Source: Peptacetobacter hominis
GTDB lineage: Bacteria > Bacillota > Clostridia > Peptostreptococcales > Peptostreptococcaceae
NCBI RefSeq assembly: GCF_006861675.1
Contig: NZ_SGJB01000012.1
Span: 1 to 64,000, forward strand
Direction: 5' to 3'
Length of the DNA: 64,000 bases
In this document: positions 1 through 8,866 of the stretch, one piece after another
Layout: every line of letters starts with the position of its first letter
How positions within the stretch are numbered: the first letter of the stretch is position 1
The notes under the pieces: model-generated
Seen by the model: only the letters and a program-made list of their open reading frames with translations
Databases searched by the model: none
What the model was told of the DNA's origin: nothing
Position numbers and translations under genes: made by a program

Positions 1-76
1 CGTGGTTGATAGGTCAGAGGTGGAAGTGCAGCAATGTATGCAGCTTACTGATACTAATAGGTCGAGGACTTGACCA
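1..76 (+). rRNA. 23S ribosomal RNA, 3' end (partial)
   Basis: The window opens inside a 23S rRNA gene. The last part reads through the conserved 3'-terminal region (ACTGATACTAATAGGTCGAG, then GACTTGACC), typical of Firmicute 23S. The gene begins outside the window. The mature end near position 76 is estimated from the family consensus. Confidence 0.95.
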
Positions 77-137
77 AGATAAATGATGGAAGATGTATGT
101 ATGCGGTTTTCAGAGTGCAGCTCTGAAACAGAAGATT

Positions 138-254
<117 letters not shown>

Positions 255-284
255 TAATCTTTTTTTTATTTTCAGTTATTTTAC

Positions 285-320
285 AAAACCCTGGCTTTTA
301 TGTAAAAGTCAGGGTTTTTA
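285..320 (+). terminator. intrinsic terminator of the rRNA operon
   Basis: A near-perfect 16-bp inverted repeat (285-300 with 303-318) lies directly downstream of 5S and ends in a T run. The following stretch, 321-538, is extremely AT-rich and shows no gene or RNA structure I can recognise. Confidence 0.85.
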
Positions 321-538
321 TATTTCATTTTAAGTAATAATTTAACACAAATATCAAAAAATACTATAATATTGCGAAAATACAAAAAAATGTATATAAT
401 TGAATAATAATATATAATTTTTTACAGATTAAAAATCGTAATATGCTTTTATAATAAAAAAATAATTATACTAATTCGATAAAATATCATGCTTATTTAT
501 AAACTTATTTTATAAATTAAGAAATATCAAAAAATACA

Positions 539-567
539 TTCAAAAATTAGGGAAAGTACTATATAAT
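539..567 (+). promoter_or_regulatory. promoter of pyc
   Basis: TTCAAA (539-544), a 17-bp spacer and a perfect TATAAT (562-567) lie about 40 bp before the pyc start. The ribosome binding site AAGGAGG is at 591-597. Predicted by eye. Confidence 0.6.
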
Positions 568-605
568 AGTAGGTATGACATTCAAAAATAAAGGAGGCAG
601 GTATT

Positions 606-3600
606 ATGGTTAAAAAGTTTAATAAGATACTTGTTGCTAACAGAGGAGAAATAGCAATAAGAATATTCAGAGCTTGTTCTGAATTAGGAATAAAAAGTGT
701 AGGTATATACAGTAAGGAAGATAAATATGGACTTTTCAGAACAAAAGCTGATGAGTCTTATCTTATAGGAGAGGACAAAGGTCCTATAGATGCCTACCTT
801 GATATAGAAGGAATAATAGCTCTTGCAAAGAGAAAAAAAGTTGATGCAATACATCCTGGATATGGATTCCTTGCAGAAAACGCTGAATTTGCAAGAAAAT
901 GTGAAGAAAATGGAATAACTTTCATAGGACCATCATCTAAGATAATGGATCTTATGGGTGATAAAATAAACTCTAAAAAAGTTGCAAAAGAAGTAGATGT
1001 ACAGACTATACCTGGTGTTGAAAAAGCTATAAAATCAGTTGAAGAAGCAAAAGAAGTTGCTAAAATGGTAGGTTATCCTGTCATGATAAAAGCTTCAAAT
1101 GGTGGTGGAGGAAGAGGTATGAGAATCGTTCACCACGAAGAAAATCTTGAACTTGAATACGAAACAGCATGTAGTGAATCAAGAAAAGCTTTCGGGGAAG
1201 ATATGATATTTATAGAAAAATACATAGAAGACCCTAAACACATAGAGGTACAGATACTAGGAGATAACTATGGAAATCTTGTTCATCTTTATGAAAGAGA
1301 CTGTTCAGTACAGAGAAGACATCAGAAGATCATAGAATACGCTCCAGCATTCTCTCTAAGTGAGAAAACAAGAAAAGAAATATGTGAAGATGCTGTAAAA
1401 CTTGCAAAACACGTTGGATACTCAAATGCAGGTACTCTTGAGTTCCTTGTAGACAAGCATGGAAATCACTATTTCATAGAAATGAACACAAGAATACAGG
1501 TTGAACATACTGTATCAGAAATGATAACAGGAGTAGATATAGTTCAGGCTCAGATACTTATAGCTGAAGGCCACAGACTTGATTGCCCTGAAATAGATAT
1601 AAAATCTCAGGACGATATACAGGTAAGAGGATACTCTATACAGTGCCGTGTAACTACTGAGGATCCTAAAAACAACTTCATGCCTGACACAGGAAAGATA
1701 CAGGTTTACAGAACTGGTTCAGGTTTCGGTATAAGACTTGACGGTGGTAACGGATTTACAGGTGCAAACATAAGTCCTTACTACGACAGCTTACTTGTTA
1801 AGACTATTTCATATGATAGAACATTCAAAGGAGCTATAAACAAGACTCTTAGATCTATAAAAGAGATGAGGGTAAGAGGTGTTAAGACAAACGTAGGATT
1901 CCTTGTAAATGTGCTTAACAACCCACAGTTCCAGCAGGGACTATGTTCTACAAAATTCATAGATGAAAACCCAGATCTTTTCGATATAAAAGAAAGTAAG
2001 GACAGAGGTACAAAACTTCTTCACTATATAGGTAATGTAATAGTAAATGAAAATAAATGTGCTGAAAAACCTAGATTTGATGCACTTCATGAGCCTTGTA
2101 TGAAAAAAGACGTGCCTGTAATAGAGGGAAGTAAGGCTAAACTTGAAAGACTTGGTAAAAAAGCATATATAGAAGAAATATCAAACAGCAAAAAACTTCT
2201 TTTAACAGATACAACAATGAGGGATGCTCATCAGTCATTAATAGCCACAAGACTTAGAACAAACGACTTTATGAAGGTTGCAGCTGCTACTGATAAATAC
2301 CAGAAAGATCTTTTCTCTCTTGAGATGTGGGGTGGAGCAACTTATGACGTTGCATACAGATTCCTTAAAGAATCTCCATGGAGAAGATTACAGCAGCTTA
2401 GAGAAGCTATACCTGATATAAACTTCCAGATGCTTCTTAGAGCTTCAAATGCTGTAGGATACAAAAACTATCCAGACAACGTAATAGAAGAATTCATAAA
2501 AGCATCAGCAAGAGAAGGAATAGATGTATTCAGAATATTTGACTCACTTAACTGGGTAGAAAACATGAAACCATCTATAGCAACAGCTCTTGAGCAGGGT
2601 AAAATAGTTGAAGGTACTATGTGTTATACAGGAGATATACTTGATAAGAGCAGATCTAAGTACAACCTTGAGTACTATCTAAAAATGGCAAAAGAACTTG
2701 AGGATTTAGGTTCTGATATAATAGCAATAAAAGACATGTCAGGTCTATTAAAACCTTATGCAGCATATACTCTTGTAAAAGAACTTAAGAAAGAAATAAA
2801 AGCTCCAATACACCTACATACTCACGATACAAGTGGAAACGGTGTTGCACTTTGCTTAATGGCTGCAGAGGCAGGAGTCGATATAATAGACTGTGCTCTT
2901 GAATCAATGGCAGGACTTACAAGCCAGCCTTCACTAAACGCTATAGTTGAAGCATTAAAACATACAGAAAGAGATACAGAAATAGATCTTTACGGATACG
3001 ATCAGCTTGGAAGATACTATAAAGATCTTAGAAAAGTATACGGAAAATTTGAATCAGACCTTACAAACTCTTGTGCAGAGATATACAACTTTGAAATACC
3101 TGGTGGACAGTATACTAACCTTAAACCACAGGCAGACAGCTTAGGACTTGTAGGAAGATTCGATGAAGTTAAGGAAAAATACAAAGAAGCAAACGAAATA
3201 GTTGGGGATATAATAAAAGTTACTCCATCATCAAAAGTAGTAGGAGACCTTGCTATATTCATGACTAAGAATAAACTTGATAAAGAAAACATATACGAAG
3301 AAGGAAAACACCTTGCATTCCCTGACTCAGTAGTTGACTACTGTAAAGGAATGATAGGACAGCCAGAAGGTGGAATACCAAAAGCACTTTCTGATGTAGT
3401 TCTAAAAGGTGAAGAAGCTATAACAGTAAGACCTGGATCACTTCTTCCATCAGAAGACTTTGATGCAATAAAAGAACATCTGAAAGAAAAATTCAACTTA
3501 AAAACTGTTACAGACCTTCAGGCTATAAGTTATGCGTTATATCCAAAAGTATATGAAGATTATCTAACTCATCTTCAGGAGTACAACGACCTTTCTAAAC

Positions 3601-4040
3601 TTGAAAGTGATGTATTCTTCTACGGACTAAACAAAAACGAAGAATGTGAAGTTGAGATAGAAGAAGGTAAGGTTCTTACAATAAGACTTACTGATATAGG
3701 AGATGTAAAAGAAGATGGATACAGAACTGTTGATTTCGAACTTAACGGAATGATGAGAGCTGTTGAAATCAAGGACAACAACTATTCAGGAGCTGTAAAC
3801 CATGTAGAAAAAGCCGACATGGGAGATCCAATGCAGATAGGTGCAAGTATACCTGGTAAAGTTGTTAAACTTCTTGTATCAGAAGGAGATACAGTAACTA
3901 AGAACCAGCCACTTATAGTAATAGAAGCTATGAAGATGGAAACAAATATAGTTGCAAAAGCAGATGGAGAGATAAAATCTATAAAAGTATCTGAAGGAGA
4001 TATGGTTGTAGATAAACAGCTTCTAATGATATTAAAATAA
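606..4040 (+). CDS. pyc: pyruvate carboxylase
   Basis: Biotin-dependent enzyme that carboxylates pyruvate to oxaloacetate using ATP and bicarbonate, feeding the TCA branches and amino-acid synthesis in the cytoplasm. At 1,144 aa it has the full single-chain form. The N-terminal biotin carboxylase begins with LVANRGEIAIRI and contains EMNTRIQVEHTVSE. The central carboxyltransferase domain has DTTMRDAHQSLIATR, EMWGGATYD, the metal-ligand HLHTHDTSGNG and the IKDMSGLL lysine region. The C-terminal biotinyl domain has EAMKMET with the biotin lysine at residue 1110. ATG at 606 follows AAGGAGG with good spacing. The gene is monocistronic, with its own promoter and terminator. Confidence 0.97.
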   Translation: MVKKFNKILVANRGEIAIRIFRACSELGIKSVGIYSKEDKYGLFRTKADESYLIGEDKGPIDAYLDIEGIIALAKRKKVDAIHPGYGFLAENAEFARKCEENGITFIGPSSKIMDLMGDKINSKKVAKEVDVQTIPGVEKAIKSVEEAKEVAKMVGYPVMIKASNGGGGRGMRIVHHEENLELEYETACSESRKAFGEDMIFIEKYIEDPKHIEVQILGDNYGNLVHLYERDCSVQRRHQKIIEYAPAFSLSEKTRKEICEDAVKLAKHVGYSNAGTLEFLVDKHGNHYFIEMNTRIQVEHTVSEMITGVDIVQAQILIAEGHRLDCPEIDIKSQDDIQVRGYSIQCRVTTEDPKNNFMPDTGKIQVYRTGSGFGIRLDGGNGFTGANISPYYDSLLVKTISYDRTFKGAINKTLRSIKEMRVRGVKTNVGFLVNVLNNPQFQQGLCSTKFIDENPDLFDIKESKDRGTKLLHYIGNVIVNENKCAEKPRFDALHEPCMKKDVPVIEGSKAKLERLGKKAYIEEISNSKKLLLTDTTMRDAHQSLIATRLRTNDFMKVAAATDKYQKDLFSLEMWGGATYDVAYRFLKESPWRRLQQLREAIPDINFQMLLRASNAVGYKNYPDNVIEEFIKASAREGIDVFRIFDSLNWVENMKPSIATALEQGKIVEGTMCYTGDILDKSRSKYNLEYYLKMAKELEDLGSDIIAIKDMSGLLKPYAAYTLVKELKKEIKAPIHLHTHDTSGNGVALCLMAAEAGVDIIDCALESMAGLTSQPSLNAIVEALKHTERDTEIDLYGYDQLGRYYKDLRKVYGKFESDLTNSCAEIYNFEIPGGQYTNLKPQADSLGLVGRFDEVKEKYKEANEIVGDIIKVTPSSKVVGDLAIFMTKNKLDKENIYEEGKHLAFPDSVVDYCKGMIGQPEGGIPKALSDVVLKGEEAITVRPGSLLPSEDFDAIKEHLKEKFNLKTVTDLQAISYALYPKVYEDYLTHLQEYNDLSKLESDVFFYGLNKNEECEVEIEEGKVLTIRLTDIGDVKEDGYRTVDFELNGMMRAVEIKDNNYSGAVNHVEKADMGDPMQIGASIPGKVVKLLVSEGDTVTKNQPLIVIEAMKMETNIVAKADGEIKSIKVSEGDMVVDKQLLMILK

Positions 4041-4050
4041 TGTATTCTGA

Positions 4051-4077
4051 GGGCATACTGAAAAGTATGCCCTTTTT
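4051..4077 (+). terminator. intrinsic terminator of pyc
   Basis: A perfect 9-bp stem, GGGCATACT (4051-4059) with AGTATGCCC (4064-4072), is followed by TTTTT and starts 10 bp after the pyc stop codon. Confidence 0.9.
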
Positions 4078-4116
4078 AAAAAAGATTCTTCTAAAAATAA
4101 TATCGAACAGTATGTA

Positions 4117-4145
4117 TTGTTATAAAATTGTATATGTGATATAAT
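4117..4145 (+). promoter_or_regulatory. promoter of the ABC-F leader transcript
   Basis: TTGTTA (4117-4122), a 17-bp spacer and TATAAT (4140-4145), with a TG dinucleotide at 4137-4138 giving an extended -10. Transcription would begin near 4152, leaving a leader of about 280 nt before the ABC-F start codon. Confidence 0.65.
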
Positions 4146-4169
4146 AATTCCATAATATAAAAGGGGTGA

Positions 4170-4235
4170 ATGTATAGAAATGAACAATTAATCTTATTCA
4201 ATACAAGTGATTTAACAAATAAAACATCAAAATAG
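4170..4235 (+). CDS. putative leader peptide of the ABC-F attenuator (21 aa)
   Basis: A 21-codon ORF starts at ATG 4170, three bases after AAGGGG (4161-4166), and ends with TAG at 4233-4235. The peptide begins MYRNEQLILFNTSD. It is in the promoter-proximal half of the leader, and its codons 8-10 cover the left arm (4191-4199) of a long-range helix with 4276-4284. Antibiotic-inducible resistance genes often use such a mini-ORF as a ribosome-stalling sensor. That role is inferred here from position and pairing, not from homology to a known leader peptide. Confidence 0.5.
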   Translation: MYRNEQLILFNTSDLTNKTSK

Positions 4236-4417
4236 ATGTTTTGTTAATAGAGCTTAAATTACTGCATAAAGTTGAGAATAAGATTGTAAATTTTAAATAC
4301 ATCACATAATATAAAAATAGTTTTTTGCTGTTTTTGTTTAATTTGAATAATTATGTCTGTAACAACTTTCTTATTTTTATGCGGTAATAAATGCTGAAAA
4401 TGAGAAAGTTTTTTTAT
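4191..4417 (+). promoter_or_regulatory. candidate transcription attenuator ahead of the ABC-F gene
   Basis: Three elements can be drawn. First, ATCTTATTC (4191-4199), inside the leader ORF, is exactly complementary to GAATAAGAT (4276-4284). Second, a terminator hairpin pairs 4364-4382 with 4393-4410 and ends in a T run up to 4417, just before the ABC-F ribosome binding site. Third, 4273-4283 can instead pair with 4369-4379, the left arm of that terminator, over about 11 positions including G-U pairs. The first and third helices exclude each other. A ribosome stalled on the leader ORF would therefore favour read-through. A smaller hairpin sits at 4221-4242. Confidence 0.6.
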
Positions 4418-4434
4418 TTGAGGAGATGATTATT

Positions 4435-6006
4435 ATGGCACAAATTAAAATAAATAATTTAACATTTCAATATGATTCATATGGAGAAGATGTATTCAAA
4501 AATGTATCAATTGTTTTAGATACAAATTGGAAATTGGGATTGGTTGGAAGAAATGGAAGAGGTAAGACAACTCTTTTGAAATTACTTATGGGAGAATATA
4601 AGTACAGTGGACAAATAAATAGCTCAGTAGAATTTGATTATTTTCCTATGGAAGTTAAAAATAAAAAAGAATTAGCAATTAATGTTATGAGAGAAGTTAT
4701 TGCTCCGTTTGATAAATGGGAGAGTGAAATGGAATTCTATTCAAAGGACACTAAATATATAAAAGAATATGGAGATGTATTTGATAAATATATAAGTCAT
4801 GATGGATATATTATCAATGAACTTATAGAAAAAGAAATATGTAAAATAGGATTGAAAGTTGATATATTAGATAGAATATTTGATACACTTAGTCAGGGAG
4901 AACAGAATAAATTATTGTTGGCTGCATTATTTCTAAGAAAGAATAAATTTATTTTGATAGATGAACCTACAAACCATTTGGATACAGATGGGAGAAAGTG
5001 TGTTTCTGAATACTTAAACAAGAAAAAAGGATTTATACTTGTGTCCCATGATAGAAATTTTATAGATGAGATAGTTGACCATATTATGTCGATAAATAAG
5101 AGTAATATTGATATACAAAAAGGAAATTATTCAACATGGTATCTGAATAATGAAAGAAGAGATAATTTTGAGAAAGCTGAGAATGAAAAATTATTAAAAG
5201 AAATAGATAGATTAAAAATAGCATCGAATCAGAAATCAAAATGGTCAAATGCAGCGGAATCAAGTAAGTTTGGATCTGGCCCTGTAGATAGGGGATATAT
5301 TGGACATAAAGCTGCGAAAATGATGAAAAGATCAAAATCTCTTGAAAAACGACAGAATAAGGCTATAGAAGAGAAAAGAAAGCTATTAAAAAATATAGAA
5401 ACAGTGGAAAATCTTTCAATACACAATATGAAGCACGAGAAAAATATATTTATAAGTACCACGGGATTACAGATAAAATACGATAATAAAATATTGAATA
5501 AACCAATAGATTTTGAACTTAAATCAGGTGAACGTATATGGCTAAAAGGAAAAAATGGAAGTGGGAAATCCAGTATAATAAAACTTATTATTGGGGAAAA
5601 AATAGACTATCTTGGAAATATAAATGTATCAGGTAAAATATCATATGTTTCACAATCAACAGACTATCTAAAAGGAAAGATAGAAGATTTCGTAAAAGAT
5701 AAAGATGTGGATATACAACATTTAAAAAGTAGTTTGATACAATTGGGATTCAAAAGAGAACAGTTCGAAAAAAATATAGGTGAATGGAGTGAAGGGCAGA
5801 AAAAGAAACTATTAATTGCCACTAGTTTATGTGAAGATGCTGAGATTTACATATGGGATGAGCCGTTAAATTTTGTAGATATAATATCCCGTATACAAAT
5901 AGAAAATATGATTATCGATAATAATATTACTATGATTTTTGTAGAGCATGATGAGTATTTTGGTCAGAATATATGTACAAAAGTTGTAGAAGTTATGCCA
6001 AAATAG
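4435..6006 (+). CDS. ABC-F ribosomal protection protein (Lsa/CplR-like)
   Basis: Soluble protein with two ATPase domains and no membrane segment. ABC-F proteins of this class bind the ribosomal E site and dislodge lincosamide, pleuromutilin or streptogramin A antibiotics. Walker A motifs are GRNGRGKTT and GKNGSGKSS. Signature sequences are LSQGEQNK and WSEGQKKK. Walker B motifs are ILIDEPTNHLD and IYIWDEPLNFVD. The interdomain linker is long, charged and about 80 residues, as in antibiotic-resistance members. The N-terminal DTNWKLGLVGRNGRGKTTLL stretch and the IWDEPLN motif resemble Lsa-type proteins. I chose ATG 4435 because an upstream ATG (4426) abuts the AGGAG site, whereas 4435 has 9-base spacing. 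CAA and TTG codons are far commoner than in neighbouring genes, suggesting acquisition. The drug spectrum cannot be read from sequence. Confidence 0.9.
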   Translation: MAQIKINNLTFQYDSYGEDVFKNVSIVLDTNWKLGLVGRNGRGKTTLLKLLMGEYKYSGQINSSVEFDYFPMEVKNKKELAINVMREVIAPFDKWESEMEFYSKDTKYIKEYGDVFDKYISHDGYIINELIEKEICKIGLKVDILDRIFDTLSQGEQNKLLLAALFLRKNKFILIDEPTNHLDTDGRKCVSEYLNKKKGFILVSHDRNFIDEIVDHIMSINKSNIDIQKGNYSTWYLNNERRDNFEKAENEKLLKEIDRLKIASNQKSKWSNAAESSKFGSGPVDRGYIGHKAAKMMKRSKSLEKRQNKAIEEKRKLLKNIETVENLSIHNMKHEKNIFISTTGLQIKYDNKILNKPIDFELKSGERIWLKGKNGSGKSSIIKLIIGEKIDYLGNINVSGKISYVSQSTDYLKGKIEDFVKDKDVDIQHLKSSLIQLGFKREQFEKNIGEWSEGQKKKLLIATSLCEDAEIYIWDEPLNFVDIISRIQIENMIIDNNITMIFVEHDEYFGQNICTKVVEVMPK

Positions 6007-6054
6007 AATTTTTTTATCTATCAAATAATAATATATAAATAATTTGTCGGAACA

Positions 6055-6104
6055 ATACTTGACTGAATCAATTAAATATAATATACTTGACTAAATCAAT
6101 TAAA
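6055..6104 (+). promoter_or_regulatory. promoter overlapped by a 28-bp tandem repeat, upstream of the flavodoxin gene
   Basis: A 22-bp unit at 6055-6076 recurs at 6083-6104 with one mismatch, giving a 28-bp period. TTGACT in copy 1 (6059-6064) and TATACT at 6082-6087 form a 17-bp-spaced promoter, so the second copy overlaps the -10 and start region. It could be a duplicated operator or a chance duplication. The ribosome binding site AAGGAG follows at 6108-6113. Confidence 0.5.
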
Positions 6105-6121
6105 AATAAGGAGAGATAATA

Positions 6122-6619
6122 ATGAAATATTCAATAATATATTCATCACATACAGGAAACACAAAACTACTTGCAGAAAGTATACAGAGTCTACTTGGAG
6201 AAAACTGTATATACTTTGGTGAACCGGATGAAAAAGCACTTGAAGCAGATGTAATATTTGTAGGGTTCTGGACAGACAAAGGAAACTGCAGCGATAATCT
6301 TGCGATATTTATGAAGAAAATAGAAAATAAGAAAATATTTATATTCGGAACAGCTGGTTTCGGTGGAGCACAGTCTTATTTTGATAGAATACTATCAAAT
6401 GTCGAGTCAAATCTTAAGTCATCAAATAATATAATCGGAAGATTTATGTGTCAGGGAAAAATGGGTATTGCAGTAAGAAAAAGATATGAAAGTATGCTTG
6501 AGAAAAATCCAAATGACGAGGGAGCAAAGAAAAGTATAGAAAACTTTGATATGGCATCAGTCCATCCTGATGTAAATGATATTTCAGAGCTTAAAAAAGC
6601 AGTTGAAGCTGTATTATAA
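6122..6619 (+). CDS. flavodoxin-family protein
   Basis: A 165-aa flavodoxin-like electron carrier or FMN-binding protein. The N-terminal phosphate-binding loop is clear in YSSHTGNTKLLAESI (residues about 7-21). The central FWTDKGNCSDN segment and the FIFGTAGFGG strand-loop match the flavodoxin fold variant seen in stand-alone clostridial flavodoxins. No signal peptide or membrane segment is visible. It lies between the ABC-F gene and the EF-G-like gene with no obvious partner reductase, so its redox partner is unknown. ATG 6122 has AAGGAG upstream. Confidence 0.82.
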   Translation: MKYSIIYSSHTGNTKLLAESIQSLLGENCIYFGEPDEKALEADVIFVGFWTDKGNCSDNLAIFMKKIENKKIFIFGTAGFGGAQSYFDRILSNVESNLKSSNNIIGRFMCQGKMGIAVRKRYESMLEKNPNDEGAKKSIENFDMASVHPDVNDISELKKAVEAVL

Positions 6620-6747
6620 ATAATTAAGAAATGAAAAAAGTATTGTATAAAATTTCGATTATATATTTTAGGATAATGTCAGAAATTTTAAACAAATAAA
6701 AAAAGGAAAACGTATTTTTGTGTAGAAATATATAAAAGTAAAGTCAT

Positions 6748-6776
6748 TTGACAGACAATAAGCAACAAATTATTAC
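6748..6776 (+). promoter_or_regulatory. promoter of the EF-G-like gene
   Basis: TTGACA (6748-6753), a 17-bp spacer and TATTAC (6771-6776). The TTG that could open a longer reading frame at 6748 is the -35 box itself. This supports the downstream ATG 6796 as the real start and predicts a very short leader. Confidence 0.55.
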
Positions 6777-6795
6777 ACAAAAGGCGGGTGCTCGT

Positions 6796-8721
6796 ATGAA
6801 AGTATATGATAGCAATATGTTAAGAAATGTAGCGATATTAGGACATAGTGGATGTGGTAAGACTAATCTTATCGAAACAATATCTCACGTTGCCAATACA
6901 AAGAAAATTCCTAAACTTACTGATAAAGTAAATATGACTTACAGTATGGGACTTATACCTATAGAATACGAAGGATACAAATTCAACCTGCTGGATACTC
7001 CAGGGTATACTGATTTCAGCGGTGATGTTATTTCAGCTTTAAAAGCAAGTGATGTCGCTGTAATAGTTATAGATGCAACAGATCCTCTACAGGTAGGAAC
7101 TGAGAAAGCTCTTGAACTTACTGAAGGTATTCCTAAAATCATGTTTATAAATAAAATAGACAATGAAAAAGCGAGATATAAAGATGTAATAGAAATGCTT
7201 GATGGAAAATTTGCTCATAAGATAATAGCTATGATAAGCCCTGTTTACAGAGACGGTAAATTTATAAAACTTCACAACGTATTTGAAAATGTGGACGATT
7301 TAGAGGGTGAATTTAAAGAGCAGGCTTTAAAAATGAAAGAAGCTCTTATGGAACTTATAGCTGAAACAGATGACGAAACACTTGAAAAATATTTCAGCGG
7401 TGAAGAACTTACAAAAGAGGAAATACAGAGAGGTATAATAATCGGTGTTCAGAGAGGGGATATAATACCTGTAATATCTGGTTCTACGATAAACAACGTA
7501 GGTACAAAAGAAATAATAGAGACTATATCTAGCTATATAGATCCTAAATATCAGGATGTAAAATCTCCATTCAAGGCACAGGTATTCAAGACAGTTGTAG
7601 ACCCATTTGTAGGAAAAATGTCTTATATAAAAGTTCTTCAGGGAGAAATTAAAAAAGATTCAGAAGTATACAATCTTAACAGAGACACAAAAGAAAAAAT
7701 AGCCAATATATATACATTAAACGGAAGTGAACTTGTTGAACTTGAAAGAGCGGAAGCCGGAGATGTTATACTTGTTACAAAAGTTCCTTCTCTAAAAACA
7801 GGAGACACTATATCTAAGGATAAAAATGAAATCCCAGAAGATGAGATAGAATTCCCTAAACCACAGATATACTATGCTGTTTCTCCTAAAAATAAAAATG
7901 ACGAGGAAAAAGTCGGAACAATACTATCTAAACTTGTTGAAGAAGATCCAACTCTTCACTTCTACAGAAATACAGAAACTAAACAGGCTCTTCTTGGAGG
8001 ACAGGGAGAACTTCATCTTAAGACAGTAATAAACAAAATGAAGGATAAATTCGGTACTGAAGTAAATCTTGACGACCTTAAAGTTGCATACAGAGAGACT
8101 ATAAAAGGTAAATCTGATGTACAGGGTAAACATAAGAAACAGTCTGGTGGACATGGTCAGTATGGAGATGTAAAAATAAGATTTGAAAGAAGCAGCGAGC
8201 CATTTGAGTTTGATGAGGAAATATTCGGTGGATCTGTACCTAAACAGTACATACCTGCAGTTGAAAAAGGACTAAAAGAAAGTATGGCAAAAGGAATACT
8301 TGCAGGATATCCTGTTACTCAGATAAAGGCTACTCTTTATGATGGATCATATCACGATGTAGACTCTTCAGAAATGGCATTCAAGATGGCAGCTTCAATA
8401 GCATTCAAAAAAGGTATGGAAGAAGCAAATCCAGTACTTCTTGAACCAATAATGAAACTTACTATAACAATTCCAGATGAATATATGGGAGATGTTATGG
8501 GAGATATAAACAAGAGAAGAGGAAAAATACTTGGTATGGAACCTACTGACAATGGAAAACAGGTTCTTACTGCAGAAGCTCCTCAGGCGGAAACATTCAA
8601 GTATGCTATAGACCTTAGAGCCATGACTCAGGGTAGAGGATATTTTGAAATGGAACTTGTAAGATACAGTGAAGTACCAGCTCAGATAGCAGAAAAAATA
8701 ATAGCAGCAGCTAATAAATAA
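6796..8721 (+). CDS. elongation factor G-like GTPase with divergent switch I
   Basis: A 641-aa paralogue of EF-G, clearly different from the canonical fusA at 48555 (688 aa). It keeps a P-loop (GHSGCGKTN, residues 16-24), DTPG (67-70), NKID, and domains III-V with GGQGELHL and SGGHGQYGDVKIRFE. The switch I region between the P-loop and DTPG is shortened. The RGITI motif of EF-G is absent, and the histidine after DTPG is tyrosine (Y71). Slow or altered GTP hydrolysis is therefore likely. EF-G-like proteins in Firmicutes are poorly characterised and may not catalyse translocation. ATG 6796 follows GGCGGGTG. The gene has its own promoter and terminator. Confidence 0.88.
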   Translation: MKVYDSNMLRNVAILGHSGCGKTNLIETISHVANTKKIPKLTDKVNMTYSMGLIPIEYEGYKFNLLDTPGYTDFSGDVISALKASDVAVIVIDATDPLQVGTEKALELTEGIPKIMFINKIDNEKARYKDVIEMLDGKFAHKIIAMISPVYRDGKFIKLHNVFENVDDLEGEFKEQALKMKEALMELIAETDDETLEKYFSGEELTKEEIQRGIIIGVQRGDIIPVISGSTINNVGTKEIIETISSYIDPKYQDVKSPFKAQVFKTVVDPFVGKMSYIKVLQGEIKKDSEVYNLNRDTKEKIANIYTLNGSELVELERAEAGDVILVTKVPSLKTGDTISKDKNEIPEDEIEFPKPQIYYAVSPKNKNDEEKVGTILSKLVEEDPTLHFYRNTETKQALLGGQGELHLKTVINKMKDKFGTEVNLDDLKVAYRETIKGKSDVQGKHKKQSGGHGQYGDVKIRFERSSEPFEFDEEIFGGSVPKQYIPAVEKGLKESMAKGILAGYPVTQIKATLYDGSYHDVDSSEMAFKMAASIAFKKGMEEANPVLLEPIMKLTITIPDEYMGDVMGDINKRRGKILGMEPTDNGKQVLTAEAPQAETFKYAIDLRAMTQGRGYFEMELVRYSEVPAQIAEKIIAAANK

Positions 8722-8733
8722 CAGGAAGTATTC

Positions 8734-8783
8734 GGTGTTGCCGTGTATGTGCTTTAATCATGTATACGGCAACACCTTTTTTG
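8734..8783 (+). terminator. intrinsic terminator after the EF-G-like gene
   Basis: A long hairpin, GGTGTTGCCGTGTATG (8734-8749) with CATGTATACGGCAACACC (8759-8776), is followed by TTTTTTG, 12 bp past the stop codon. Confidence 0.9.
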
Positions 8784-8866
8784 TTTGGTTATATATCTGA
8801 GATTACTACAAACTGTAATATATGCAAAATATCAATATACTTCAACTGTAAATAAATTTAACTAAT

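Noticed and set aside
321-538. Regulatory RNA or tRNA genes after the rRNA operon
   Set aside because: The stretch is extremely AT-rich with no cloverleaf, strong hairpin or ORF.
6055-6104. CRISPR array
   Set aside because: Only two copies, with 6 bp between the units; no spacers. No CRISPR array or cas gene was seen anywhere in the window.
6748-6795. Sixteen-codon N-terminal extension of the EF-G-like protein from TTG 6748
   Set aside because: The TTG is the first half of a TTGACA -35 box, has no Shine-Dalgarno site, and relatives align from the ATG at 6796.
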